From positions 1,922,001-1,986,000 of the forward strand of contig NW_025062475.1 of the NCBI RefSeq assembly GCF_000002995.4: a DNA stretch of 64,000 nucleotides, in the 5' to 3' direction. A program made the position numbers and the translations under genes. Positions 49,306 to 63,133 of this stretch are shown here, one piece after another (the stretch's first letter is position 1; every line of letters begins with the position of its first letter). The notes below the pieces were generated by a model. The model was not told where the DNA came from, did not search any database, and worked only from the letters and a program-made list of their open reading frames with translations. This DNA comes from Brugia malayi (lineage: Eukaryota > Nematoda > Chromadorea > Rhabditida > Onchocercidae).

Positions 49306-52300
49306 TTTGTTCATCATACTGCATTCCAATACAGTTGAACAGTTATCAATCAATAAGTAGTAAAGCAGTCTTTCTGAAGACAATGTCCAATTGGGACAAT
49401 CTGGATAAATTTATCGAAATGGATTCTATTCCAATCAAGAAAAGTGCTATATCAAAAATAGCAATCAATCCGGAAGAGGAAAACGGCCTCTTTACTGAAG
49501 AGAATAACGATAGTGATGTGAGGATTTTTTGATTATAATTATAATTGCATTTTGGTCAGATGCTCTAATGCAATACTTTTTGATATATTTTTTGATTTTC
49601 GTTTATTATTTCTAGACTGAAGATGGAATGTCTACATCAACTTCAAGCAAAATCAATATTGAGTCAGAAAGCGAGGATGAGGGAGCTGGCGACATTGTCA
49701 TTACTAATGATTTCACTGTAGGTGACGTGAACCTAGTTGAAGTAAGTTGCATTGGAAATTTATCCATCGGTTGAGTTTTTTTTCAATTTCTAAAATTTAT
49801 TGAAGAATTGAAGTAGATCTCTTGTAGTCAAGTTAGTTACGAAATTGCTCAAGTTAGTCTTAAGTCCAAACTGGTATATGCGTTCCATAGTAGTACTTTT
49901 CTGTTTTCGGCTAAAATTGGTTTCAGATATTCTTCTCTGGGAGAAAGACGATTAATTATTTCTTTTGTCTTAAAGAGAGATATACTAATGTTTTACCTTG
50001 CAGGTCTTAAATCGTTTCAATTCAAAGTATGATAATATAATCTCCGAATTTGCGGATGTAGAAATATTTTTAATATCGCTGGATGGGTTATTAATCGAAC
50101 TTACAGCACACAGTTATTTGAATTGGACGTTAGGCGGACAGACTATCATTATCGCAAAACAAGTAAAAATTCATAAATTTGTGTTTTGTTTTGTATGATA
50201 GTCAGTAATCTGAAATTAAGTTAATTACTATTATCGACATCATTAATTAATAATCTTGAAGCTTTGTTCAGATAATCAAATAAATCCGTGCCATATAGCC
50301 ACGGATAAATAGCTACAGCATATTTTAACTCTACCAGTTCAGGTCTAACATTTTTTTTTTTTTTTCAGATCGAGATTTTATTGAAACAGCTTTCAAATCT
50401 TGGCGGAAAGTTCAAATTAATTTGGTTTACGGATTTATCTGCCATCTATGTGAAAGATACGATCCTCAACTTTCTGCGTAGTTTCGTTGCAGCTTACTTG
50501 CTTCAGTCTCAATGGGCAGCAGATGTTGATCATTTTGCAAATCCTAGTGATTCACTTTGGTTATCTTACTTGCACGAGTTGATGCCTTCATTTTTGGTAC
50601 GCAGTAATTCTTTCTTATTTCCTTTATGGTTCAATGTTATTCCAAACAGAAGAATTTTATGCGTTTTCCAGCTGATTGGCGTTGATGATGTGTCAGAAAA
50701 TGTAGTGGCTGATACTGCGTTGGGTTTCAAACAGCTTCTTGCTTCAATAGCGCTTCAGGCGCTTGCTTCAACTATTCCCGTCGTGTATTTAAATGGCCTC
50801 GTCGTAAATCTTTGTTCAGTTTACAGTCATCGTGTTGAACCGCACATGGTGGATTTCAAAGGATGGACCGATTATTTAATCCAACTGTGGGTTGAAAAAA
50901 AAGATGGTTAGAGTAAAATTATTAGTAGTTCGAACTGCTGATGATAACTTTATTTTATTAGTGTTTTAATATATTACTGACAATCTTATCAAATTGTAAA
51001 TAGTTTTGTTCTGCGAAACTGAAGTGAAAATTGTTAGATTCTACAATATTTTGAACGTCCTTAATTAATAAGGTGTCCGGCATATTGTTTTAATTGTTTT
51101 AACAGTTTGTTCTATCTTTTTTTCTGCTTTTCCGACTTATTTTGTAGCCTGAATTCTTCATTGTATCACTTTTTACAGAAATACTTTCAGAAGTTCACAG
51201 GAATATTAATTTGTCAAGTTGCAAAAGCGTTTCACAATTATGGGCTCAAATTATTGGAGATAATAAGAAAAGGTTGTTGCTTCATTTTATCCAATCTTAA
51301 TTATTTGTAACAAATCATGCTTAAAAAGTGTTTGATTGAGAGTTATGTTGATCTTAAATTTCTCAAAATTATGCTAGTCTTAATTTTTTTTTTTTTAATT
51401 TTGGGGTTACTTTATTTGTAGATACGGTAAGACAACGAAATCTCTCTTACTTAGAATTATATCAGACATACATTTCGGCTGAAACTTAAACTAGAAATTG
51501 TGTTCTGGTAAACAACGTTACCAATAAAAATGGGATTTGTATGTTGCAGTGGTGGTTTACCAAAAGAATCTGATGCATTAACATCTGCAGTACTTATTTC
51601 CTCATTGATTTGTGAACGTCGTGGAACAGAGCGTCGTTATTTTGAAGAAAATAAAGCTTCGAAAAGAGGCATCGATTTTATCAAATTCCGAAGAACATTG
51701 CTTAATTCTTGTTCTTCTTTTCTGGATACACTTGATATAAAGGTATATTCTTTTATGAATATATGTATTTTGTAGATTTTGCATTAAAGTAGAAGGTAGT
51801 ATAGCAGCACATGTTAACAGAAACTTTAAAAAGAGTGGAGTTTAATGTTTTCTTTAATTCATCTTCATGTTCTCTTAACTTTCTTATTACAAACTCCAAT
51901 AAGCTTGTGAAATTTATTGCATAAATTTTACAGCGGCATCCATTGTCTTTCTCATTAATCGATCTTTGGGACGGTCCTTTCATAGCGGGAATATATGATG
52001 CTATAAATTCTGGTGTGAAAGTAAGTTTGCTTTTTCTTTTTTTATTTTGAAATTACGCAAATAAAATTTATCCTCTGCTAATGCATCTTGAAAAAGTTCT
52101 CAATATCAACTTATAAAATTTAATATTTTAATACTTAATACAAAATTTAATTTTCCAAATTTTAAGAACTTTGTTTTTCGTTTTACATATATTTTTTTGT
52201 AGGTTCTTCCATATCGACTTCAGCAGGAATTTGCTCATCTGCATAAAAAAGCTTGTCTGGAGCTGTCTCTTGAAGTCGATATAGATGATGCTTTATTTGA

Positions 52301-55300
52301 TTCGGCTATAAAAGAGGAGAATTCTAAGAAGCCTGCACTTCTTCCTATTAATTCTGCATTGCTGAATCTATACGCTCCAGAAATGCTAAGCGCTTTTCCG
52401 AATTATAGCCAGGAAATGGTAGAAATAATTTGCTTTCGAGCTAAATAAATTTTCTGTTTTTGGTTTTTTTTTTTTTTCGATTTTCTTCTTTCTTTTTCTT
52501 TATGCTATATATCAGTATCAGAATTTTTGGAGTAATGCTAAAAATTTGTTGCACTTGATGACATCTTTTTACATTTGCCCTGAATTAATGTTTCATTGAA
52601 GGAATCATCCACTTTCAAACAATTTTTGATGCGTGTTAAATGGCGTCTCGATGCTATTGAAGAGCCTTACACTAAACCCGAAGAGCGAATTGATAATGAA
52701 TACCGAATGAAGAATAAGAATAAGAACAAACAAAAGCTTAGCAAATGGTCAGAATTACTGTACCCTCCAGAAAAATACAATTTTCTGATTTTTTTTCTTT
52801 GAAAATTGCTGATTTTCTACAACGTTTATTGAATTTTGATCCATAACTGTATGCAGGTACGAATTCTTCGCTGAATCGCTTGAAGGGCGTGGATCTAGTT
52901 TGCTAGTTGATTTTTCACGTACACCACGTGGATTTGCTTCAAAATTTACTGATCAAACTGATAAAAAGAAAGAGAAACAGCAGTGGCAACCAAAAGGCAA
53001 AGGAAACGGTACGAAAATCTCTTTTTTAACCACTTATATTTCATTATTATTATATCAAAGTATTATATATATCAAAATATTATTACTCTAATATTCCATC
53101 CATGCTTACTACGATTTTAATTATTCTCAATTCCTTTTTGAGAAAAGGAGGCTGTATGACAGCTTCAATTTGTTTCACATACTGTTTAACTTCTATAGCA
53201 ATAAACCTTTGTTCAAAAATTATCAAAAAAACCAAGTGAAATAATGATAGAAACTTTTTCACTTTTATTTGGAACAGATCTTCTTTTATTGCTTGTCGGG
53301 TAATATTTAGGAGCACATGTTTAGATATTGGAACATTATACTATTTATTCGAATGATTCAAATAGATTTAAAAAAAGTTTTTCGCAAAAATTATTGATGT
53401 GCAAAATAGAATTTGACGAGTGTTTGGAAGTCAGTGATATGTGTGAAGCTTTTTCAGGACCAAAAGGTAAAGGAGCTGTTAAATCGAAAAAAGAATTAAT
53501 TTTGGAAGCTAATCGGAATAAAAAGAATGAAAAACTTGCGGAAGATGAAAAGCAGATGGTTCGATTCGCAGTGCAACAGGGAAAAAATGTAATTTTTAAT
53601 AATTGTTGGGATGATAGCCATAACAATAAAGGTGGAAAAGTGTAGTATTAACTTGATATAATATTAACGCAAGGTGTTTTAAATTAGAATCTAAGTATTT
53701 TACATCCGAGTGCCGAGAATGCAGAATATTCTGCCATGTGCTTTATTCTAATGCAGGCATAAAACAACGCAGATAAAAATGTGATATCTTTCAATCTGTA
53801 ATAGGTATTTTGTTATAGTTCTTTCAAACTGTAACGAAATTTCTGCACCGTTTAAATTTAGGATTGTTTCTATGTTAAATTGGTCTTTTTAGGCAATGTT
53901 TATTTTGGAAAACTTGATGAATAAACTCGAGTTGGGCTCATCTAGAGCTATGTGTATCTATCAGCAAATGCTGCGTATGTCAGAAGACTTTAGTTCTCTG
54001 GAAGGAAAAGATCTCTTGGAGAAGAGAAGGATTCGAGCAGTTCCTATAATCAATAAATTGAAGGATCTCTTTACACTATATTGGCAACACCTGGATGATA
54101 AGCAAAAGGAATATGTATGCGCTTTTTCGAAACTGTTTGACTTTAGCTAAGAAAAATGCAGTGATTATAGCTTTCTTCGACTTTTTTAAAAATTTTTTTT
54201 TTAATATTTTTCTTAACGTATTGTATAATTATAGAGGAACAATCTTATCAACAATGACCAGTAGATAATTAGTTAATATTTCTTGACCCTATTCAGAGAA
54301 TTATCTTATTCCTTCTTTTCTTTGAATTTTATGGGATATTTGAGACATATTATGCACTTAATACTTTCTTCATTCTTTTACTACGATAATATGTCACAAT
54401 CAGATTTTTGCGGAGCAATGATTGCTTAATCGTCTGCAGGCAATATTCGTACTAATGATTTCTTTCATTTTTAGGTCACTGATTTATGGGTTTCGCTTGG
54501 ATTTGAAAGAAGCAAGAAGTCAACTGCTTTTTCTGAAAGCAGATTAACATTGAACATGAATATGATATATTATCAGTTAGCTTACGGTGGTGAAATTATC
54601 GATATTCGGTCGGATCCGCAAAAGGACGATCGTGTAACTGGTTTCCAACCAGATGCATGGCAGAGACGTATGTTGGATGCTGTGGATAAAAGTAAGTTTC
54701 ATTTATGAAGTTTTTTATGTAATTGCAAATTTCAGTCTTTAATATCTAACAGTAGGAATTAAAATGAGTTATGTATCTAGTGTTTCATTCTTCTTTCAAC
54801 ATTTTTGCATTCATGTTAAGAATTATTCGATCTATTTCACATTTATCAAGATTAAAGAATGAAGGTTACAAATTTGCTTCCAGAATCAGAATCAAGTCTA
54901 TACCTATAATTTTAAATACTTTTAGATCACTCAGCTGTTATAATTGCTCCAACCTCTGCGGGTAAAACTTTTGTATCGTATTACTGTATAGAGCGTGTAT
55001 TGCGACAAAGTGATGAAGATATGGTTGTTTACGTTTCGCCCTCCAAGGCACTTCTGAATCAAGTATTTGTTATAAACTTAATTGGTTGAAATTCATTTTA
55101 TCTGTATATGTTTATTGAAAGTTGGTGTACATTCATTATTTGTAGTTTTTTCCTGTTCATAAATAATTATAGGTTTGTGGCTCAGTGTACGCTCGTTTTC
55201 ATAACAAAACATTAACTGGTGGAAAAACACTTTTTGGAACGCTTTTGTTAGAGCATTTCGAGAATCCAATGAATTGTCAGGTGCTCATTTTATTTCCGAT

Positions 55301-58300
55301 ATTTTCGGTTGATGATTAGCCGATAACCACCACTTTATTCTTATTTTGTAGATTTTTAACATACTACAGTTTCAAAAGGTGAGCATAAACTTTAGTGAAG
55401 ATTTGTTGGGTTGATACTTTTGTTTTGTTTTAATTCTGACTGTCATGATCAATTTTAGGTGCTCGTCACTATTCCGGAGTGTCTTGAAAATTTGCTTTTG
55501 TCAACTAATCCAGTTGTGCAGGCAATGATCGATAAAATTAAATACGTCATATTTGATGAAGTAAATGGTTTTCTAGCTTTTGCGTTGCGTCTTTACGGTC
55601 AGAAATTGTGTTCAAAATTTAAATCATAAAATTCTATTTGAACTTTTTCTTTCTACATCAAAATTGATGGGACAAATGATAAAGAATAAAAATAACATGA
55701 TAGCTAACACTTATATGATGATACGTCGAGGTTAAATTCTTTTTGATAATTTTCCAGGTTCATTGCATTAGCGCTTCTCCAGATGCTCATATTTGGGAAC
55801 ATCTTTTGCTTCTTATTAGATGCCCGTTCCTTGCTCTTTCAGCTACTATCAGTAACGCAACGGTTCTTCATCAGTGGTTGCAGTCCGCTGAGAAAAGTAA
55901 AAATATATGCGCACCTTTAAATGAGGTAGGTTTGCGTTTTTTTTTTTTTTTTTTCTTATGATTTCTAACAAGTTTTCATTACATCTTCTGTAATTAATTT
56001 AAAATGTGAAATTGGTTTTTGTTGTTATTGAGGTTTGAAGTTCTGTTGTTTTGACATTCTCCGCAATCCTATGCTTAGGCATCAAGATTTCTTGCAGTTG
56101 ATCTTGTGTTCAGGTTGAATTAATAACATATGGTGAAAGATACTCGGAATTGGAACTTGCTGTTCAACGGATTAATCCGACAATTGATACAGCAGTTCCT
56201 GATGGAACCGCCGTGAATTCAATGGTTCAACATTTTATGCCGTACGGGGTGTATAAACCGGTGAAGTTGTCAATGTTTGGCATTCCCGATGATCAGCAGT
56301 TAACTGCAAGACAAATTCTTGATTTATATCATGCTCTCGCCGAAGTGGATCCTGTAGTCAAGTAAATTTTCCTCTCATCTTCTCTTCTAAAATTTACACT
56401 CCATATCTTGAGCTATAAAAGCATATAATTTTTAAATGATTATGAATTTTTCACTTTTCTTGGTTAAATCCTAGTTAAAAGTCTCTGTAAATGAACTCTA
56501 CATACTTCTGCATAGGGAAGAATTTGAACCGTGTTCATTTTTCAACTACAAACTTGGAGGCGAAAAGATTTGGCTTACACGTGAAGATATTAGACGTTTG
56601 GAGGTTGCATTAAAAAATCGGTTTTTGGAGTGGCTTGGAATAAATCCAGAAAGAGCCAATAAAGTTTTGCAGCAAATTGGTAAAAATGTAGAGCAAGAGT
56701 TAGACTTCAGGAGCAGACCATTTGATCAGGTTTGATTTGAAAACTCAAAAATTCGTTGTACAAATATATTTGTTAGATCGTTTTAATGTCCTGTTTCGAG
56801 AACTTCTTTTCGACGGGATATGTATTTCTAATTTACTGTATATTAATGAATTACCAGGATGTACATTGTAAGATTTTGATCTTTATAGATGGAAACACAT
56901 GAAGTTATATATCTGAGAAGACTATTTATGCCTTCTAATACGAAATTTGTCAAGAAAATTGCATTTTAAGTGCAAAATTTGCTTCAGTGAATTAGGTTAT
57001 AAGGAATGAGAAGCAGTATCTAAGTTGAAATTTAGTTTCTGTATTTTTCATTTCTCCAAGTACTGTTTTTTCTAGCGAGCTGCAGCAATGAAAAGCATTG
57101 CTCCTTTAGTTTTGGAGTTGCGTGATAAGGAATTACTTCCGGCAATTTGTTTTAATGAAGATCGTCGAATGTGCGAAAAATTAGCTCAGCAGTTGTTCGA
57201 TTATCTTGAAATGCAGCAAAAGGAATTCGAAGCTAGTGCGGAATACAAAAAATATGAAATAAAAGATGAAGAAGTAATGAGAGTTCTAAGAACTTTGAAT
57301 TTAAATTTGTCTATCATTGAAACATACGTACGGATGTTGAAAGATTTTGCAGAATTGGTGTATGCACAAAAGAATCAGTCTTTTAGGCCAAAATCAACAA
57401 CATGATACATAAAAAATGATCGATAAATGGTTTGTATTCCAGAAAATAGCGAAAATGATGAAAAGAAAGAGAGATGCTGCAGCAACAAAGGAGAAAAAAA
57501 AGTCGAAAGCTGTAGATAAGTTTGAGAGAGCTGAAACGGAAGAGCTAGAACATAAAGAGCAGGTTGTTGATGATTACGATCCGCTTGCTGCAATGAGATT
57601 GCGGTTGGATATGGTTTTGGAAAGGTATTTTTTCCTTTTTAATTTTATTTCATCTGTAAGTACTTTTGTATGATTGAGTCAACTCGAAGTAATTTGAATG
57701 AAACGACTTAAAGCCGGATTTAACGGGAATCCGGATGTTTTATAAATTGTAAGAACTATGATTCTTGATAATACTAGTCTGCATTTGAAAATCTAGAACC
57801 GATATTACTGTTCGGATTATTTAGATTTAAATTGCATGGTCGGCAGCGTGATGTGGATTTGTATCAAAAAGTGACTGCAAGATTGACAAAAGATCGAATA
57901 TCTGGACGGGAAACAACAAAATTATTATTTAAGCTCTTTGAACGTGGCATTGGTTTCCATCATCCCGGTTTGAACTCTAAAGAACGCGGTGCAGTTGAAA
58001 TCTTATTCAGGTTATTTTCATAACGTGATTAGTAGACTGATAAAGTAAAAATGATTACTTCGTTATTCTTTTCATCATGGATTTTGATTTGTGCTTTTTA
58101 TAAGAAATAATTTCATTCCATTTTTCTAAAAAGCAATGCAAATGGATTACTTTCTAAGTTGAAATTTTAAAGCACTCGCTTTTATAGATCTGGTCATTTG
58201 GCAATTTTATTTTCGACTTCAACGTTAGCACTTGGTATCAATATGCCATGTAAAACTGTTCTCTTCGGTGTTGATGATGCAAATTTGACACCTTTGCAGT

Positions 58301-61300
58301 TTCGGCAAATGTCTGGACGTGCGGGTCGTCGTGGTTTTGATCATTCAGGCTCAGTCATTTTTATGTCAATACCAACTGCAAAGGTTTACTTTAATATAAA
58401 CATATACATGTGTATTTACTCATTTGTATTTATATTTATATTAAAGTAATTTCTAAAAATATCAAAGTTTTGCTGAAGCAATTATAATTATTATTATTTT
58501 TTTTTTTTTCAGATAAGGCGCTTGTTGACAGCGAGTTTGTCAACTTTGCGTGGAAATTTGCCATTTACAACATCTTATATCCTACGTCTTTTCGGTTACA
58601 TACACCAAGAAGATAGCATGATGAGTAAGTTTGACGTTTATAAAACTGTATACATTTCATTAGCATATATTCTGCTTCGCACTCAAATATTTTATTTTCA
58701 CTCACAGCAGATTGAATAATAGAAACATGCAGTGTCGTACAAAATAATTCTTTCTTTTTTAAATTCATAATTCTAACTTCCAGGCCATTTAATATACTTA
58801 ATACCAAGCGATACATCCTATTATTTGTCACTTGGTATTAAATATATCTGTTGAGAATATAAGGCACTTCAATATAAAGCACTTTCCATTAAAAGTTTAG
58901 TTTTCAAGTGGCGAACTTCAAGGAAATTTCATATCTTGTTTATTTTTTCATTTGATTATATATGATTTTTCATTGCTTTCCAGGTAAACTACGTTCAGGA
59001 AATCAAAAATTCTCACCGTTTGAGCTAAGATTACAAGTGAGTTTCATTTATGTGTTATTATGTACTTAGTATTATTATTACGTATAACGGTTTCTGTTCC
59101 ATTCTACGGTTGTAGTTGCATGAACTAAAATCATATTAGCGTTTTGATAATCCTATAGTGAAAAATAATGTAGTTTGAACTGCTAGCAACTTCCCTCCTT
59201 CTGCTATCTGAGATAACGAATGAGAATCGCGAGAAATTCTCTTATTTCGAAGACAGCTAAAAATTATGCCAAATGAAGAAGTAGGATTATACTGCTTGTT
59301 TTATTTTATATTTAGACTATTGCACACATTTATCACTTGTTTTTTTTTAGACCGTTTTGTCTTTCTTGACAAATTCTTTTATTCTTTATACACGTGCCGA
59401 ATTGTCATCAACAGTGCAGAAGCAGCTCAGATTGTACACACTTTTTGCTGTCCAAGTGTTACGTTCTCTGGATTTATTGAATGAGAATGTTCGTTATTTT
59501 TTTCTATTTCTACTTGTTTCCTTGTTTTTTATTTTCTTTGAAATTCGATTGATTATTGTGCTGAGCAATGAGAGAGATTAAGATTGAAACAATCGTATAA
59601 ATTTGGTATTATCCACCATACAAATTTAGGTAAATTATGGGTTTGTAGTCTCATTAAATATTTGAAATTATCACACTTTATTCAGGTATAATATTTTAAC
59701 GATCAAATTATTCATTCAGGGTGAATTGAGCGGTTTGGCTTCTCTAGTATGCCATTTATCAGGCAACGAACCAGGTAATCTCCTTTTTGCACATCTTCTG
59801 CAGAATGGTGTATTTCACAACTTGTGTCGTGATAACACGGTATCAAGAGAGGAAATGAAAAGTCAACTGGTCCTTATTTTTGCTCATCTGTTCACTAATT
59901 TGCGACTGCCCCTTAATTGGAACCCGGATGACAAGAATTCCTATCCATCAGCAGGGGAATCAGAGGTTCGTTCATATTTTACATAATTTTTTAATACATT
60001 TGTAGCTGCGAAGAAGAAAGAATGATGGACTTGACAAACTTTTTAATCTCGAATCTTCGAATTAAAAAAAAATTTATGACAGTTAATTGCCTAGAATAAA
60101 GGAATGATGCGACTGTTTACTGTAACATAACAGAAAAGAATTGGAAATTGATTATTTGGTAATTTTATTTCAAATTTTATTTCAAATGCACTAGAAAAGC
60201 ACTAGTACTAATTCATTTCTTTATTCAAAGAAGTTATTTTTTTTTCTGAATTTTGCAGGTTTTCTTAAAACCTTTACCCGAAAGTTGTACGCGCTTAATT
60301 AAACAGTACGCCAACAGGGTGGAAATTTTATATCGAGAATTTATGCGATTAAATGATCCTAACAAAAGACTTCAGGTAATTATTTGAAATTGATAACTCT
60401 TGTAATGTGCCAGCTGTAGACTGTCTAGATTATTATCAAGGCTATATTATATATTGATACTTCAAAATATATTTGTTGCTCTACGAGTAATAGTTCATGA
60501 AACCAGCCGTTTTTTCGAATAAAGATTAGCTTCGCATGATGCAGACATCAATTCAATTAAACTTTTTATATTTGAATTTTGAGTTTAAATAGACTTTGAC
60601 CATCTATTGAATAGTAAAGCAATTAAGATCATACAGTAAATTTTGCTGCATGTTATCCATACGTTGCAAGAGCAAATTGTTTTATCTATCTGAAATTGAA
60701 TCGTCTATATGCCACCACTAACGATTGAAATGTCCATAAATCGGTGAATTTTTGTTAACGTTTACTGTGGTATAGTGTACTAAATAAAAGCTTTTACTGA
60801 ATGCCAAGTAAAAATTTTTACAGATTCGCTTTGATCATTGACTTTTAATTTTTCTAATGCAGTAAGGCTAGTTTTAGTTTTATTTAGGATTATCCAAGGC
60901 TTTGTATTATATTTAAGGAATCCCATTATTGCAATTGATATTATTTTTATAAATTTAATTGTTTTAGGGTGATGTATTCTCGCTAACAGGTTACACCGAT
61001 TCATCAGTTTCAATGTTCTCATCAAGTATTGTTCATCCATTCCATGATTGTTTGCTTTTTGATGAATCATTTATACCAGCTCGCTGTCCATGTCCAGTTG
61101 ATCATCGTGGTCGAAAAGTAAGGGTTTTTTTATTTCTTTTTTTTTTTTTCGACTTTGTTTATGAAAATTTTATCGTTTGACAAATCTAAGAATGAACTTT
61201 AATGTTCGATAAACAACAAATTTATAAGTTGTACTGAACTGTGATTGAATGATCTAAATAGTGTGCAATTCTTTGAATAAATGCATCCACGAAAACGAGT

Positions 61301-62031
61301 GATTTGTTTGCTTCAGCTTTATTTAGGTTCAACTGCATTTTTAAATTTAATGCATATTTAACATTTTCTTTTTTCTTTCCGCTGTATCTCAGTAGAAAAG
61401 TTGATTTAGACATTTTGTCATCAACTTTAATTCTTAAAAATCTGTAAAATACAACGTTTTAGGTATACTTGAATGCTTATGCAGTCGATTTTTGGCGTCT
61501 GGAGTCAAAAAAAACATTGGAACGTGATAACGGAATTAGTGAAAATAGAGTTTGGAGTTTAATTCACAATTTTTCAGTATGTTATTTTCAGCATTTTTTC
61601 ATTCGTTATGAAAATTATGTCACAGCAGAATTTTATTTATTGCTTAAAGCTCAATACATATACTATATTTATGTTATAATGCAGAGACGTTAGGATTGAT
61701 TTACATAAATGTCAATTTCAGTAATTGTGCAGGAAATAAAGTAAATTGAATTGTTCTAAATAAATGAAATACAGAAGTTCATGATTTTTCACCATACCTT
61801 TTATAATTTAAATTTACATATGTAATTGTAAAAGTTTTTTTTTTTTTTTTCAAAAAAGCTTTTTTTCAGGCCACTCTTCTCAAGATTAAAGATGCATTGT
61901 TAGCTATTGGTCGTTCCAAAGATCCATTTGTGGAATTGATGGTAGAGTTGGCAAATGAATATGATAAAAAATTCTGCGTTGCCTTTTCAATGAAACAAAA
62001 AAATCGTGTTTCCATAGAAGCTGTAGAATGA
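49306..62031 (+). CDS. DDX60: DDX60-like Ski2-family DExD/H helicase (33 exons, about 1732 aa)
   Basis: Exons start (end) at: 49383(49517), 49616(49741), 50004(50162), 50369(50596), 50672(50906), 51179(51272), 51550(51742), 51934(52020), 52203(52418), 52602(52747), 52857(53008), 53458(53588), 53893(54114), 54475(54691), 54926(55062), 55173(55280), 55352(55378), 55459(55560), 55758(55925), 56114(56361), 56516(56729), 57076(57273), 57443(57624), 57825(58010), 58188(58383), 58513(58624), 58984(59036), 59351(59488), 59720(59965), 60259(60375), 60968(61117), 61463(61576), 61870(62031). All joins are in phase. Helicase motifs: Q-type [15 protein letters not shown], Walker A APTSAGKT (about 787), II FDEVH (about 903), [19 protein letters not shown] (about 1345). 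The N-terminal 700 residues and C-terminal tail match DDX60 in layout; human DDX60 is 1712 aa. In vertebrates DDX60 is an antiviral factor that also contacts 40S ribosomes; the worm role is unknown. Confidence 0.92.
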
Positions 62032-63133
62032 TTTGGTTTTTTCTCAAATTATTTGTTCTAATAATGTTTCTTTCTTCTCTTTGTTTTATTTTTAGGAAAT
62101 GATAGGTAGTACTACGGTGCTTTCACGTTTTTTTCTTTTCACATAGGATTTGTTTTTTTTTTTTTTTTTCTTTTCGTTTTTTATGCTTCGGAAAAGAGAT
62201 CGGGAAGGGATTCTTCATTTTCAATTGCTTTTTGCCTTGTTTCAAATATTATTGATTTTCTTTCTTCTTTCAAATTAATAATTACTGTGTATAATCAGAT
62301 GTTCTTCATAGTTTTGCAGCTAGTATGGTTTCTTTTTTCTGTTTCCTCTTTCTTTTTTCATATGCTTTTTATTTCGTCTTTATGTTGGAAATCTTGAAGA
62401 ATTTGCTGGAGTTTAGCCTATTTTTATGACTTTGATTCTTACGACTAGTTTTGGTTATCGAGCTCATATTGTTGACGATGCAAACAGTTGTAATTTATGA
62501 ATTTCAACTAATAATTAAAATCGTTTTCGATTAAGTATATTTGTTTTTTTTTTCCATCATGATTTTATGAAATCTACGAGATGATTATTTTCTGTTAATG
62601 GTGTGATGCCATTATTTCGTATATATCCGCTTGAAAGTTAGTAACTTATTGTCTAAAAATTTTAGTAATTGTACACTGATTATGAAATTTGAGATCAGAG
62701 TTGAGCGTTCAAGAATGATGGAATTACGCCTCTTATGCTTATTCTTATGAACTAAAAAAATTTCGAGAGCATATTTCTTGGTAGTAATGAAAAGTTTGAA
62801 AAAAAGAAAAAAAAAAAATATTGCGATCCCAAATTGTTTTGGGGATTGTTTTAAAACAGCTAATCTGTTGTGTCTGTAACTATCCTAATATCTGACAGGT
62901 TTATACATTCCGAAGTCCAATTTATAATTCTGTATGATATGCTGACGTATTTGTATAGGTTATACAATTAAGAACAATGGTTGTGAGTGAAATGGATGTT
63001 AGATATCTTTTTTTTTCCATTTCTTAAGAAATTTAACAAATAATAAGAAAAAAATATGAGGCAGACAATCAAGTAAGAAGTAGATGGGATAAATGTTCGT
63101 TACTTCCCGGATAACAAGATTATATTAAGGCAG
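62032..63133. other. Gap between DDX60 and ABCE1
   Basis: 1.1 kb holding the DDX60 3' UTR and the upstream region of ABCE1, T-rich at its start. No exon supported. It ends in a TTAAGGCAG acceptor at 63133, one base before the next start codon. Confidence 0.55.

Noticed and set aside
51422..51480. Extra DDX60 exon after the TTTGTAG acceptor
   Set aside because: It reaches TGA after about 20 codons and offers no in-phase donor; the next acceptor at 51549 joins cleanly.
53328..53457. Use of the whole plus-strand frame from 53328 as a DDX60 exon
   Set aside because: Phase from the previous exon fits only the TTTTTCAG acceptor at 53457; earlier acceptors give stops or lack consensus.
53345..53626. 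Minus-strand 93-aa frame
   Set aside because: Antisense of a DDX60 exon; the sense strand carries the conserved sequence.
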